This document shows, in pieces, positions 1 to 7,592 of a stretch of DNA of 22,746 nucleotides. This DNA comes from Butyrivibrio sp. (GTDB lineage Bacteria > Bacillota_A > Clostridia > Lachnospirales > Lachnospiraceae), in assembly GCF_024699075.1 (NCBI RefSeq), contig NZ_JAILQF010000043.1, forward strand, positions 1 through 22,746, in the 5' to 3' direction. The first letter of the stretch is position 1; each line of letters opens with the position of its first letter. Below the pieces are notes generated by a model. That model was not told the origin of the DNA and searched no databases. It was given only the letters and a program-made list of their open reading frames with translations. The translations under genes were made by a program, and so were the position numbers.

Positions 1-522
1 CTCTTTATCAGATATCTTCTTAATCTTACATGGTCTTGTCTTAACCTTAAGTTCAGGAAGATATACACCCTTTTCAAGTCTTGAAATAGCCCCATCTTCT
101 GGCTTCTTATCAAGCTTTACTACATATTCCTTCTCGTGATGATTAGCCCCCTTCATAAGGTCATTAATAAGGTCACCATCATTAGTTAGTAGTATCAAAC
201 CTTCTGAATCTTTATCAAGTCTTCCAGCATAAGTTAAAGGCAGTGGATAATCTATAATATCGCCTATTAGTACCTTGGCATGATCATCCTTCTTGGAAAC
301 AGTTACTCCAACTGGCTTATAGAATGCCAGAATAACCTTCTTAGTATTATGGCCAAGTGGATTACCATCAACCACTACCTCGTCGTTATCATTAACTGTC
401 ATGCCGACAGTAGCTTTTCTGCCGTTAATGCTTACCTTACCCTGTTCGATAAGTTTATCAGCCCCTCTTCTGGATATATCTGTCATAGAGGCTATAAATT
501 TATTTAACCTTATTTCACTCAT
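1..522 (-). CDS. rluF: Pseudouridine synthase, RluF type (partial, C-terminus beyond window)
   Basis: The 174 N-terminal codons of an RsuA/RluB/RluF-family rRNA pseudouridine synthase are present; the 3' end is cut by the window edge. Residues 1 to about 60 form an S4 RNA-binding domain (RLNKFIASM, then SRRGADKLIEQGKVSING). The catalytic motif AGRLDKDSEGL puts the nucleophilic aspartate at residue 103. The following GANHHEKEYVV resembles the AGNDHEKEYLV stretch of E. coli RluF, which modifies 23S rRNA around U2604, so I favour RluF over RsuA or RluB; the exact target is inferred. Its ATG sits inside the ung stop (ATGA, 4-nt overlap), which points to translational coupling as the last visible gene of the hisH-hisF-ung unit. 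Confidence 0.88.
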   Translation of the reverse strand, partial: MSEIRLNKFIASMTDISRRGADKLIEQGKVSINGRKATVGMTVNDNDEVVVDGNPLGHNTKKVILAFYKPVGVTVSKKDDHAKVLIGDIIDYPLPLTYAGRLDKDSEGLILLTNDGDLINDLMKGANHHEKEYVVKLDKKPEDGAISRLEKGVYLPELKVKTRPCKIKKISDKE

Positions 523-1193
523 ATATTTTCAATCTGCCAGTCTATTTCGCTTAGACCATTGGCTTTCAAATATTCATTAGTCTTACTAAAAGGCTTACTA
601 CCAAAGAAGCCTCTATAAGCCGATAATGGACTTGGATGAGGTGCCTTAAGTATAAGATGCTTTGGATTCTTAAGTCCTGCCGCTTTCTTTTGTGCAGGTG
701 AACCCCAAAGAATAAATACGATAGGTCTGTCCTCTTTACCCAGAACGTCTATAACTGCATCTGTAAATGTCTCCCAGCCTTTCCCTTTATGAGAATTAGC
801 TTCATGAGCTCTAACTGTCAGAACAGTGTTAAGAAGAAGCACACCCTGCTTCGCCCATTTAACAAGATAACCATTATTTGGAATGTAGCATCCAAGGTCA
901 TCCTGTAGTTCTTTATATATATTAACTAAAGACGGTGGAATATCGATTCCAGGCTTAACCGAAAAACAAAGTCCGTGTGCCTGTCCAACATTGTGATAAG
1001 GATCCTGGCCTATAATAACAACCTTTACATCCTTAAGTGGAGTATATGAAAAAGCACTGAATAAATCCTGACTCTCAGGAAATATCTGCCTGTTAGAGTA
1101 CTCATCTTTTACAAACTTATATAGTTTTCTATAGTAATCTTTATTAAACTCGTCTTTTAAGGCTGCCTGCCAGTCACCCGATATCTTTCCCAT
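519..1193 (-). CDS. ung: Uracil-DNA glycosylase, family 1
   Basis: Removes uracil from DNA to start base-excision repair. The protein has 224 residues, a normal length for the family. The water-activating motif GQDPYHN is at residues 62-68 (catalytic Asp64). LLLNTVLTV at about 119-127 supplies the uracil-specific Asn. The DNA-intercalation loop HPSPLSAYRGFFG begins at His186, the second catalytic residue. The ATG overlaps the hisF stop codon by one base (TAATG), and the ung stop overlaps the rluF start, so translation is probably coupled along the unit. No feature departs from a functional enzyme. The placement behind his genes is a linkage rather than an obvious pathway relationship. Confidence 0.97.
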   Translation of the reverse strand: MGKISGDWQAALKDEFNKDYYRKLYKFVKDEYSNRQIFPESQDLFSAFSYTPLKDVKVVIIGQDPYHNVGQAHGLCFSVKPGIDIPPSLVNIYKELQDDLGCYIPNNGYLVKWAKQGVLLLNTVLTVRAHEANSHKGKGWETFTDAVIDVLGKEDRPIVFILWGSPAQKKAAGLKNPKHLILKAPHPSPLSAYRGFFGSKPFSKTNEYLKANGLSEIDWQIENI

Positions 1194-1954
1194 TACATTC
1201 TTACCGATACGCCTTTGTCTCTAAGATATTGCTTTACTTCCATAATCTCAAGTTCTTTGAAGTGGAAAAGTGAAGCTGCAAGAGCAGCATCTGCCTTGCC
1301 TTCTGTAAGAGCCTCATAAAAATGCTCTTTAGTACCTGCACCACCTGAAGCAATAACAGGTATGTTAACACTTTCAGAAACTATTCTGGTAAGCTCATTA
1401 TCATAGCCATTCTTAGTACCATCGCAGTCCATACTTGTAAGAAGTATCTCACCGGCTCCTAAGCTGCAGGCCTTCTTAGCCCACTCTATGGCATCTATTC
1501 CCATATCAACTCGGCCGCCATTTTTAAATATGTTCCAGCCTGAACCATCTGAACGTCTCTTAGCATCAATAGCAACTACAACGCACTGGCTACCAAACTT
1601 ATCTGCAGCGCTTGAAATAAGTTCAGGATTCATAATAGCTGCAGAATTGACTGCAACCTTATCTGCACCCTCTCTAAGAATATTCTTAAAATCTTCAACT
1701 GTTCTAATACCGCCGCCAACAGTAAATGGAATAAATACCTGTCTGGCAACCTGTCTTACCATATCGGTTACAGTTTGGCGCTTATCTGATGAAGCTGTAA
1801 TGTCGAGGAATACTACCTCGTCAGCTCCAGCCTTATCATATGCTTTAGCAATCTCTACAGGATCACCAGCATCTATTAAATTTACAAAGTTAACGCCTTT
1901 AACAACACGTCCACCATTGACGTCAAGGCAAGGAATAATTCGTTTTGTATACAT
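1193..1954 (-). CDS. hisF: Imidazole glycerol phosphate synthase, cyclase subunit HisF
   Basis: Cyclase subunit of the HisH-HisF complex. It uses ammonia from HisH to convert PRFAR to imidazole glycerol phosphate and AICAR in histidine synthesis, and acts in the cytoplasm. The 253-residue (beta-alpha)8 barrel shows both catalytic aspartates: Asp11 in [14 protein letters not shown] and Asp130 in VVVAIDAKR. The phosphate-binding loop FTVGGGIR is near residue 77. It lies 6 nt downstream of hisH with no clear Shine-Dalgarno in the gap, so it is probably coupled to hisH translation. The size and intact catalytic residues argue for the histidine enzyme rather than a HisF-like sugar-pathway paralogue. 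No other his gene is in the window. Confidence 0.97.
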   Translation of the reverse strand: MYTKRIIPCLDVNGGRVVKGVNFVNLIDAGDPVEIAKAYDKAGADEVVFLDITASSDKRQTVTDMVRQVARQVFIPFTVGGGIRTVEDFKNILREGADKVAVNSAAIMNPELISSAADKFGSQCVVVAIDAKRRSDGSGWNIFKNGGRVDMGIDAIEWAKKACSLGAGEILLTSMDCDGTKNGYDNELTRIVSESVNIPVIASGGAGTKEHFYEALTEGKADAALAASLFHFKELEIMEVKQYLRDKGVSVRM

Positions 1955-1960
1955 ATTAGT

Positions 1961-2566
1961 CTAGTCCATTTCTAAAAAGTTCTTTAATATTGCAAGTCCT
2001 ACATCAGAGCTCTTCTCTGGATGGAACTGGCAGGCAAACACGTTACCACTTTCAACAGAAGCATGGAAAGTTGTCATATATTCCGATGTAGCTTTTACTA
2101 CACTTTCATCTTCTGCCTTCAAATAATATGAATGCACAAAATATACATAAGAACCTTCTTTAATATTCTTAAATAACTTACCATCATTAATTAGATGCAG
2201 TGAATTCCATCCAATCTGTGGAACCTTAAGTTCGCCTTCTGGAAACTTAACTATCTTACCCCTAAGAAGACCAAGACCTTTAACTCCTGGAGCCTCTTCA
2301 CTCTCATCAAATATAAGCTGAAGGCCGAGGCAGATTCCAAGGAAAGGAGTTCCTTTATCAACTATCTCATGAATAACATCAACAAGACCGTAGTTATTAA
2401 CTTTCTCCATAGCATCTCCAAATGCTCCTACACCTGGAAGAATAACCTTATCAGCCTTAAGAAGTTCTTCTCTATCTCTTGTAACTATGCATTCATGTCC
2501 AAGAAATTCTATAGCCTTTTCAACGCTTTTTATATTTCCTGCATCGTAATCAATAATTGCTATCAA
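1961..2566 (-). CDS. hisH: Imidazole glycerol phosphate synthase, glutaminase subunit HisH
   Basis: Class I glutamine amidotransferase subunit that supplies ammonia to HisF. The 201-residue protein begins with the family signature IAIIDYDAGN. The nucleophile is Cys79 in FLGICLGLQLIF, and the His/Glu of the triad are His182 and Glu184 in FHPEKSS. The start codon is TTG (2564-2566), with GAGG 8 nt upstream; no ATG fits the family N-terminus. The gene starts 30 nt after the end of the 1005-residue protein gene, and I see no terminator in that gap, so hisH is probably transcribed from the promoter near 5667-5695. Confidence 0.96.
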   Translation of the reverse strand: MIAIIDYDAGNIKSVEKAIEFLGHECIVTRDREELLKADKVILPGVGAFGDAMEKVNNYGLVDVIHEIVDKGTPFLGICLGLQLIFDESEEAPGVKGLGLLRGKIVKFPEGELKVPQIGWNSLHLINDGKLFKNIKEGSYVYFVHSYYLKAEDESVVKATSEYMTTFHASVESGNVFACQFHPEKSSDVGLAILKNFLEMD

Positions 2567-2596
2567 AGTATTAACCTCGTTATTTAGTAAATATTT

Positions 2597-5500
2597 CTAG
2601 TTGTTTTGTGATGACCAATTTTCTGAATCAATAACTGTAGTAGCATTATCTGGTCCAACAGTAACAGGGCCATCAACTACATTATTATCAGGTTCATTAT
2701 TCTGATTATCACGATTTTCATTTTCCCTATTAGGATCTATAGGTTCTATAGGCTCATTAGCCTGATTGTCAGGAACAGTATCATCAGGAGCATTCATATC
2801 TGGATTCTGATTATTATTAAGTGAATCTAGATAATCCTGTTCCTCTGGAAGTATATCCTGGAACTGATCAGGGCTGGTAGTATTATTGCCATCCTCTGGT
2901 GGAGCTACAGTAGAAGTACTATTCTCATCTAAGCCATAGTATGTATATGCTTCCTGCTTAGCAGTAACAAATGGTGTTCCGTTAACAACACTGTTAATCT
3001 TTCTTGTATAGTCAACAGAATCGTAGGTAAGTATCTCTAATGCTTCTGCTTCGCTAAGTCCATAATCAGAAGAAAGTGCTGATATAATCTTTGCTCTTGT
3101 CTGATCAAGGATAGACTTTATTCCAAGCTCATCAGCTCTATCCTTCATAACTTCATATTTCTGAAGTCCTACAAGAAGGGAATCAAGTCCCATATCAGGC
3201 ATATTCATCTTCTTATAGTTTTCATATGATTCATACTTTCTATCAAGTATTACAATCATACGAGACTTTTCATAAAGTATCTCATCACTCTTACTTAAAT
3301 CTTTACCATAAAGCTGTAAGAATGCTGCGTGATAATCACCCTTATAGAAGTTATTTCTAGCATCACTTAAAACTGTAAGTTTAGGAACTATAGTTGCTAT
3401 AAGCATAAGAGCAACGAGTATAGATGCTGCTAAGACAACAGTTCTAATAATATAAACCTTAGGAATCTTTTTGCCCCCTTCTTCTTTAGGTGGCTTTTCC
3501 TTCTTAGGTTTCTTTTCTTTCTTTGGTTTCTTTTCCTTAGGTGGCTTTTCTTTCTTTTCTTTTTTCTTCTTGCCTTTCTTTCCGCCTTCTTCTTCAGCAT
3601 TTTCCGAATCAAGCTGAGCAAGAATATCTAAGTTTTCATCGGAAACCTTAGTCTGATCTGCTTCGGCAACCTTAGGAGCTTCCTCTTCAACTTCTTCAGT
3701 TAAAGCCTCTAATAATTTAGCAATTAAGCCTTTTTTCTTATTAGGGTCTTTTTCTTTCTTCTTTTTCTTCTTTTTGCCGTCTTCTTCTGAACTTACCTCT
3801 TCAGAATTGTCTAAAGAAAGCGCTTCACCGGTTCCGCCAAGGACCTTATCTATATCTCTTGAAATATCATCATCAAGTACTGCTGGTGCTTCTTCATCTT
3901 CTGCTGGAGCATCTCCTGCGGTAGCATCAAGGTCGAAAGCAAGAAGTGACTCGTCGATAGGTGTTTCTTCTGTATCACCTGCCATAGCATCCATAAATGC
4001 CTTAGCCTCTTTGTCAGTATCTGATTCAGCCTCCTGTACAGCAAGATTTTGGCCATCTCCTGTAGTAGCCTGAGCTCCCTCTCCTTCTACACCTTCAACC
4101 ACTGCATCCTGTTCTTTCTTCTTTTTCTTAAAGAAACTAAAGAGCCCTTTCTTTTCTTTATTTTCAGAATTCTCGGCTTTTTCCTTTTTATCCTTCTTAG
4201 CCTTCTTTTCTTTTTTCTTCTTTTCTTTCTTTTTCTTCTTAGAATCTGCCGCTTCTTCTAAAGCTTCTGCTCCTGCTCCAAGAAGAGCTGCTACATCAGC
4301 GCCTGCCTCTAGAGCAGCCTGATCAACCATCTCTCCTGCATCAGACTTCTTAAGGATATCTGCTACGTCCCCTAAGGCTCCTGCAGCATCATCTCCAAGA
4401 ATTTCAAGGATGTCTTTGCCTTCATTGGCAGCAAGTTTTTCATTATCACTGGCTGCTTCTGCAAGACCTTCTTCCTTAGCCTGAGCAAGTCGCTTTTCTA
4501 TATCTTCTTCTCCAAGTTCCCCTAAATCGAAGTCAAGAGAAGCCATAAGTTCTTCAGCTTGTTTATCATCGCCAGCATCAGAGCCTGTTTCTTCACTACC
4601 TGCAGCATCTGCAGATTTAGTTTCGCTAGGGACTACTTCTTCAGCTGGACTTTGTTCACTGGCATCATCAAGAAGCATGTTAAGAAGATCATCGCTGGCC
4701 ATATCTATCTCTTCTTCTGACATATCACCAGATGGTGTTTCTTCTACAACTGGTTCAACTTCAGGTGCTGCATCTTCTGTTGGAACATCTTCAAGAAGGC
4801 TCATCAGTTCTTCTGCTGATGCGTCAGCATCTGCCACTTCAGCGGCTTCTTCTGCTACTTCATCTACAGTTTCACCTTCAGGTGTTGCATCCTCTGTAGG
4901 AACATCTTCGAGAAGGCTCATTAATTCATCTGCTGACGAATCAGCGTCTGCTACTTCTGCAACGCCCTCTACATTTTCTCCTTCAGAAGATGGTTCGTTA
5001 ACTGGCTCACTTGCAGGTTCTAACTGCTTAATATCAAGATCTGGAGTTGCATCAATAGATCCCTCTTTAAGAAGAGCATCTATCTGCTTCTCAAGCGGAT
5101 CCTTACTATCATCTTCTATTTCAAAATCACCAAGAAGGCCTTCAAGTTCATCTTCAAGGTTAATCTCTTTATCATCTGTTTCTAATGGAATTTCTACAGA
5201 AGCCCCATCTACAACATCACCCTCAGCTACAGACTCATCTACAGCCGATTCTCCAGCATCAGTCGAAACTTCTCCTAGCATCTCTTCGATAGACTTATCC
5301 ATCACATCAGAGATAGAGAATTCCTCTTCTTCGGCAGGAACCGCTTCCACTTCCGCCTCAGAATTCTCTACTGCAGTTTCCTCCACCGCTGGTTCTGCTG
5401 CAGCTTCAACTACTTCTTCTGCCGCTGACTCTGCTACAGCTTCAACTTCAGGCTCTACCTGAACCTCTACTACTTCTTCAGCCACCGGCTCTTGCTCAGC

Positions 5501-5614
5501 CACTGCTGGTGCCTCCACCACTGGTTCTGCCACTGGCTCTTGCTTAGGCTCTTCTTTAGTTTTATTTAATGCATTCGCGAGTAAACTATCAAGATAATCT
5601 TCGGTTGTTCCCAT
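2597..5614 (-). CDS. Large acidic/lysine-rich single-pass membrane protein of unknown function
   Basis: I do not recognise this 1005-residue protein. Residues 1-450 are very acidic (Glu, Ala, Val, Asp, Ser) and look disordered, with short hydrophobic motifs such as YLDSLLANAL, QIDALLKEG and two copies of ELMSLLEDVPTEDA in a 39-residue tandem repeat near 222-285. Lysine blocks lie near 455-505, 613-630 and 676-715. The last block (PPKEKK/KKEK type) abuts a single membrane helix at about 719-743 (RTVVLAASILVALMLIATIV), which predicts a cytoplasmic N-terminus and an outside C-terminus. The outside part has a helical, possibly TPR-like section (ARNNFYKGDYHAAFLQLY) and an Asn/Pro/Asp-rich tail. 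The ATG has AAGGA 9 nt upstream. It heads the hisH-hisF-ung-rluF unit. Confidence 0.9.
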   Translation of the reverse strand: MGTTEDYLDSLLANALNKTKEEPKQEPVAEPVVEAPAVAEQEPVAEEVVEVQVEPEVEAVAESAAEEVVEAAAEPAVEETAVENSEAEVEAVPAEEEEFSISDVMDKSIEEMLGEVSTDAGESAVDESVAEGDVVDGASVEIPLETDDKEINLEDELEGLLGDFEIEDDSKDPLEKQIDALLKEGSIDATPDLDIKQLEPASEPVNEPSSEGENVEGVAEVADADSSADELMSLLEDVPTEDATPEGETVDEVAEEAAEVADADASAEELMSLLEDVPTEDAAPEVEPVVEETPSGDMSEEEIDMASDDLLNMLLDDASEQSPAEEVVPSETKSADAAGSEETGSDAGDDKQAEELMASLDFDLGELGEEDIEKRLAQAKEEGLAEAASDNEKLAANEGKDILEILGDDAAGALGDVADILKKSDAGEMVDQAALEAGADVAALLGAGAEALEEAADSKKKKKEKKKKEKKAKKDKKEKAENSENKEKKGLFSFFKKKKKEQDAVVEGVEGEGAQATTGDGQNLAVQEAESDTDKEAKAFMDAMAGDTEETPIDESLLAFDLDATAGDAPAEDEEAPAVLDDDISRDIDKVLGGTGEALSLDNSEEVSSEEDGKKKKKKKEKDPNKKKGLIAKLLEALTEEVEEEAPKVAEADQTKVSDENLDILAQLDSENAEEEGGKKGKKKKEKKEKPPKEKKPKKEKKPKKEKPPKEEGGKKIPKVYIIRTVVLAASILVALMLIATIVPKLTVLSDARNNFYKGDYHAAFLQLYGKDLSKSDEILYEKSRMIVILDRKYESYENYKKMNMPDMGLDSLLVGLQKYEVMKDRADELGIKSILDQTRAKIISALSSDYGLSEAEALEILTYDSVDYTRKINSVVNGTPFVTAKQEAYTYYGLDENSTSTVAPPEDGNNTTSPDQFQDILPEEQDYLDSLNNNQNPDMNAPDDTVPDNQANEPIEPIDPNRENENRDNQNNEPDNNVVDGPVTVGPDNATTVIDSENWSSQNN

Positions 5615-5666
5615 TCCTTTTATTCCTTAATTGAAATTAGATAATTCTTACAAAAACTATCATATA

Positions 5667-5695
5667 ATTTTACCATATATGACAACTAACTACAA
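5667..5695 (-). promoter_or_regulatory. Sigma-A-type promoter for the 1005-residue gene unit
   Basis: On the minus strand TTGTAG (5690-5695) and TAAAAT (5667-5672) are 17 nt apart. TGG directly before the -10 makes an extended -10 (TGn). It lies downstream of the cheV terminator and about 50 nt upstream of the ATG at 5614, so the unit has its own start. Transcription was not tested. Confidence 0.5.
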
Positions 5696-5718
5696 TTAAC
5701 TTTTAAGGCTCTAAACGC

Positions 5719-5750
5719 AAAAAGAAGCCGAGCAAAAGCTCGACTTCTTT
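5719..5750 (-). terminator. Intrinsic terminator after cheV
   Basis: A 13-bp stem (arms 5738-5750 and 5721-5733) with a TTTT loop is followed by a run of five T on the minus strand. The one non-Watson-Crick pair is a G-U wobble only when read as minus-strand RNA; on the plus strand it would be C-A. That fixes the direction as the cheV terminator, 13 nt past its stop. Confidence 0.88.
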
Positions 5751-5762
5751 GTCGAAATTCAT

Positions 5763-6668
5763 TTATACTTCTGTTCTACCAAGACATCTGTCAATAGCTC
5801 CAACAAGCTCTCCAATTTCTGGTTTAGAAAGCTGTGCATTCGCACCGAGCTGCTCACCCTTTCTTCTCATCTCATCGTTAACAAGTGATGAGAAGATAAT
5901 AACTGGAATATCTTTAAGCTGAGAATTAGATTTAATAAGCTTTGTAAGTCGATGACCGTCCATAAGAGGCATCTCAATATCAGTTATAACTAAATGAACA
6001 TTCTTATCGAGAGTACCCTGTTCTTGACACTGACATATGAAGTCCCATGCCTGCTGTCCATTCTCTGTATGAGTCAGTTTTGTATAACCAGCCTTGCTAA
6101 GAGAATCAACAATAAGCTTGTTAAGAAGAACTGAATCTTCTGCAATAAGAATTGGAATATCGCATCTTTCTCTAACGCCGAGTTCTTCAATACTAGCTAC
6201 CTGAAGCCCTGTTTCTGGACTAATATCTGAAACAATCTTCTCGAAGTCAAGAATAATAATAAGTTTACCATTTATCTTAACAATACCTGTAGCAATACCA
6301 TCTTCAACTGTAGATATTGTAGCATCTGGCTTAATTATCTCAGTCCACGAAACTCTGTGAATGCCTACAACTGTCTCAACATGGAAAGCTATATCAAGTT
6401 TGTTAAAGTTTGTAATAATAAATAATCCCTTATTTTCAGCATCACCACGCTGGAGACAATTCTTAAGATCAATTGCTGTGATCATAGTCTCACGTGGCAT
6501 GAATATACCTTCTACACTAGGATGTGAGTTTGGAACAGGAGTAACTGGCTGATAAGGAATAATCTCTCTTATCTTTGCTACGTTAATTCCATAAGAATTA
6601 CCTGCTAAAGTGAACTCTAATATTTCAAGCTCGTTGGTTCCGTTTTCTAATAAAATCTTTGAATCCAT
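5763..6668 (-). CDS. cheV: Chemotaxis coupling protein CheV (CheW-receiver fusion)
   Basis: CheV links chemoreceptors to the CheA kinase and provides a phosphorylatable adaptation switch. Residues 13 to about 150 form a CheW-like domain (LEILEFTLAGNSYGINVAKI). Residues 171-298 form a receiver with the acidic pair Glu177/Asp178 in ILIAEDS, phospho-acceptor Asp230 in LVITDIEMP, and Lys282 in LSKPE, all intact. I chose ATG at 6668 (301 residues). The in-frame GTG at 6680 overlaps the Shine-Dalgarno AGGTGAGG, which lies about 6 nt before the ATG. It is monocistronic, with its own promoter and a strong terminator. No other chemotaxis or flagellar gene is visible here, but its presence implies a chemotactic cell. 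Confidence 0.94.
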   Translation of the reverse strand: MDSKILLENGTNELEILEFTLAGNSYGINVAKIREIIPYQPVTPVPNSHPSVEGIFMPRETMITAIDLKNCLQRGDAENKGLFIITNFNKLDIAFHVETVVGIHRVSWTEIIKPDATISTVEDGIATGIVKINGKLIIILDFEKIVSDISPETGLQVASIEELGVRERCDIPILIAEDSVLLNKLIVDSLSKAGYTKLTHTENGQQAWDFICQCQEQGTLDKNVHLVITDIEMPLMDGHRLTKLIKSNSQLKDIPVIIFSSLVNDEMRRKGEQLGANAQLSKPEIGELVGAIDRCLGRTEV

Positions 6669-6712
6669 AACACACCTCACCTTTTATAGTTTTATACTAA
6701 CGCCCACTAAAA

Positions 6713-6741
6713 ATTATACAAAACTTCTAAAAAAAAGTCTA
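6713..6741 (-). promoter_or_regulatory. cheV: Sigma-A-type promoter for cheV
   Basis: On the minus strand TAGACT (6736-6741) and a perfect TATAAT (6713-6718) are separated by 17 nt, about 45 nt upstream of the cheV ATG at 6668. It does not resemble the flagellar sigma-D (sigma-28) promoter type, so cheV is probably transcribed by the main sigma factor. A weak hairpin (AAAGT, 5-nt loop, ACTTT, then T run) overlaps the -35 and might partly terminate the upstream lipoprotein gene. Confidence 0.55.
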
Positions 6742-6775
6742 TAACTTTCAGAAAAAATGTTATTTTATACAAATG

Positions 6776-7537
6776 CTATAAAATAGACATATCCATCTTC
6801 TGCCCTGCGTACTTAAATGTAATATCTAAGCTTGTAATGTCATCTGCATCAGAAGATGATATTTCAACCACCAATACCTGCTCTATACTTTGGCCAGCTG
6901 TAAGTGTCATCCTACAGTTGTATAAATCATCTAAAAGCATAGTAGTAAGTGGAACCTTAGTCTTAACACCACTAATCTTAACAGCAGATTTAAGCCCGGT
7001 TTCTGGTATATCCACAAAATAATCTTCTCCAGAATTATTTGTAACATTAAAGTGTAATATCAATAACTTATTTCCAGTTGACGGATAAACAACTCCCTGA
7101 AAATCATTGCTTTCAGTGGTATTTGGATATGAATCACATATCTCATAGCTGGCATAATCAATATCTATCTCAGGCATAGCAAGGAATTCGCTTATGTCTG
7201 TATATACTGGTTCTTGCTTTTCGTCCTCTGAAGACTTATCAGAATCTGACTCATTGCTACTAACAGCATTGGCACTAGCCGCAACTTCTTTCTTAGCTTT
7301 AACCTCTGCCTGAAGTCTGGCCTCTTCCATAATTGCATTGTTCTTAAGCTCGGCTTCCTCTTCAGAAAGATAATGACCATTATAGCCCGAGTTATATTTT
7401 AGAAGTAGCTTAACTGCATATTCTTCAACATCAGCTAACTCTTCATCAGTCATCTCAGGTATATAGTCCTTACCACAAGCAGATAGAGTCAGGGATAATA
7501 TCATCATGATAAGTATTCCTGTTAATTTCTTTTTCAC
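6776..7537 (-). CDS. Predicted lipoprotein in a two-component operon
   Basis: An exported lipoprotein of unknown function, 253 residues from the start chosen here. After KKK, a hydrophobic stretch ends in the lipobox LSAC with the lipidated cysteine at residue 21. A charged helical part (EEEAELKNNAIMEEARLQAE) and a Ser/Asp/Glu linker follow. The C-terminal half (from about residue 130) looks like a beta-sandwich (LLILHFNVTNNSGEDYFVDI), similar in style to immunoglobulin-like extracellular lipoprotein domains. I place the start at GTG 7535-7537, preceded by GGGGAG at 7 nt; the upstream ATG at 7552 has no ribosome binding site and encodes only MGSRR. It follows the kinase gene by 55 nt, so it may be a sensor accessory or a regulated output. 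Confidence 0.82.
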   Translation of the reverse strand: MKKKLTGILIMMILSLTLSACGKDYIPEMTDEELADVEEYAVKLLLKYNSGYNGHYLSEEEAELKNNAIMEEARLQAEVKAKKEVAASANAVSSNESDSDKSSEDEKQEPVYTDISEFLAMPEIDIDYASYEICDSYPNTTESNDFQGVVYPSTGNKLLILHFNVTNNSGEDYFVDIPETGLKSAVKISGVKTKVPLTTMLLDDLYNCRMTLTAGQSIEQVLVVEISSSDADDITSLDITFKYAGQKMDMSIL

Positions 7538-7592
7538 TCTCCTACTCCCCATATATACTGATTTTATCTATATATTTTATCATTGCAGGTGC

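Noticed and set aside
280..507. 75-codon plus-strand frame at the left edge
   Set aside because: The minus strand here encodes the S4 and catalytic parts of RluF; this frame is its shadow.
1488..1964. 158-codon plus-strand frame opposite hisF
   Set aside because: It lies antisense to well-conserved hisF codons, including the region of catalytic Asp130; no independent protein features.
1193..2566. HisF/HisH paralogues of a surface-sugar pathway
   Set aside because: Both subunits have normal length and complete catalytic residues, and no sugar-pathway gene is adjacent.
4677..5462. 261-codon open frame on the plus strand, Ser/Ala/Thr-rich
   Set aside because: It is the mirror of the Glu/Ala/Asp codons of the 1005-residue gene; the composition is an antisense artefact and there is no ribosome binding site or homologous motif.
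6669..6680. Upstream GTG start for cheV (MRCV extension)
   Set aside because: The GTG is part of the Shine-Dalgarno sequence of the ATG at 6668, so it is unlikely to be used.
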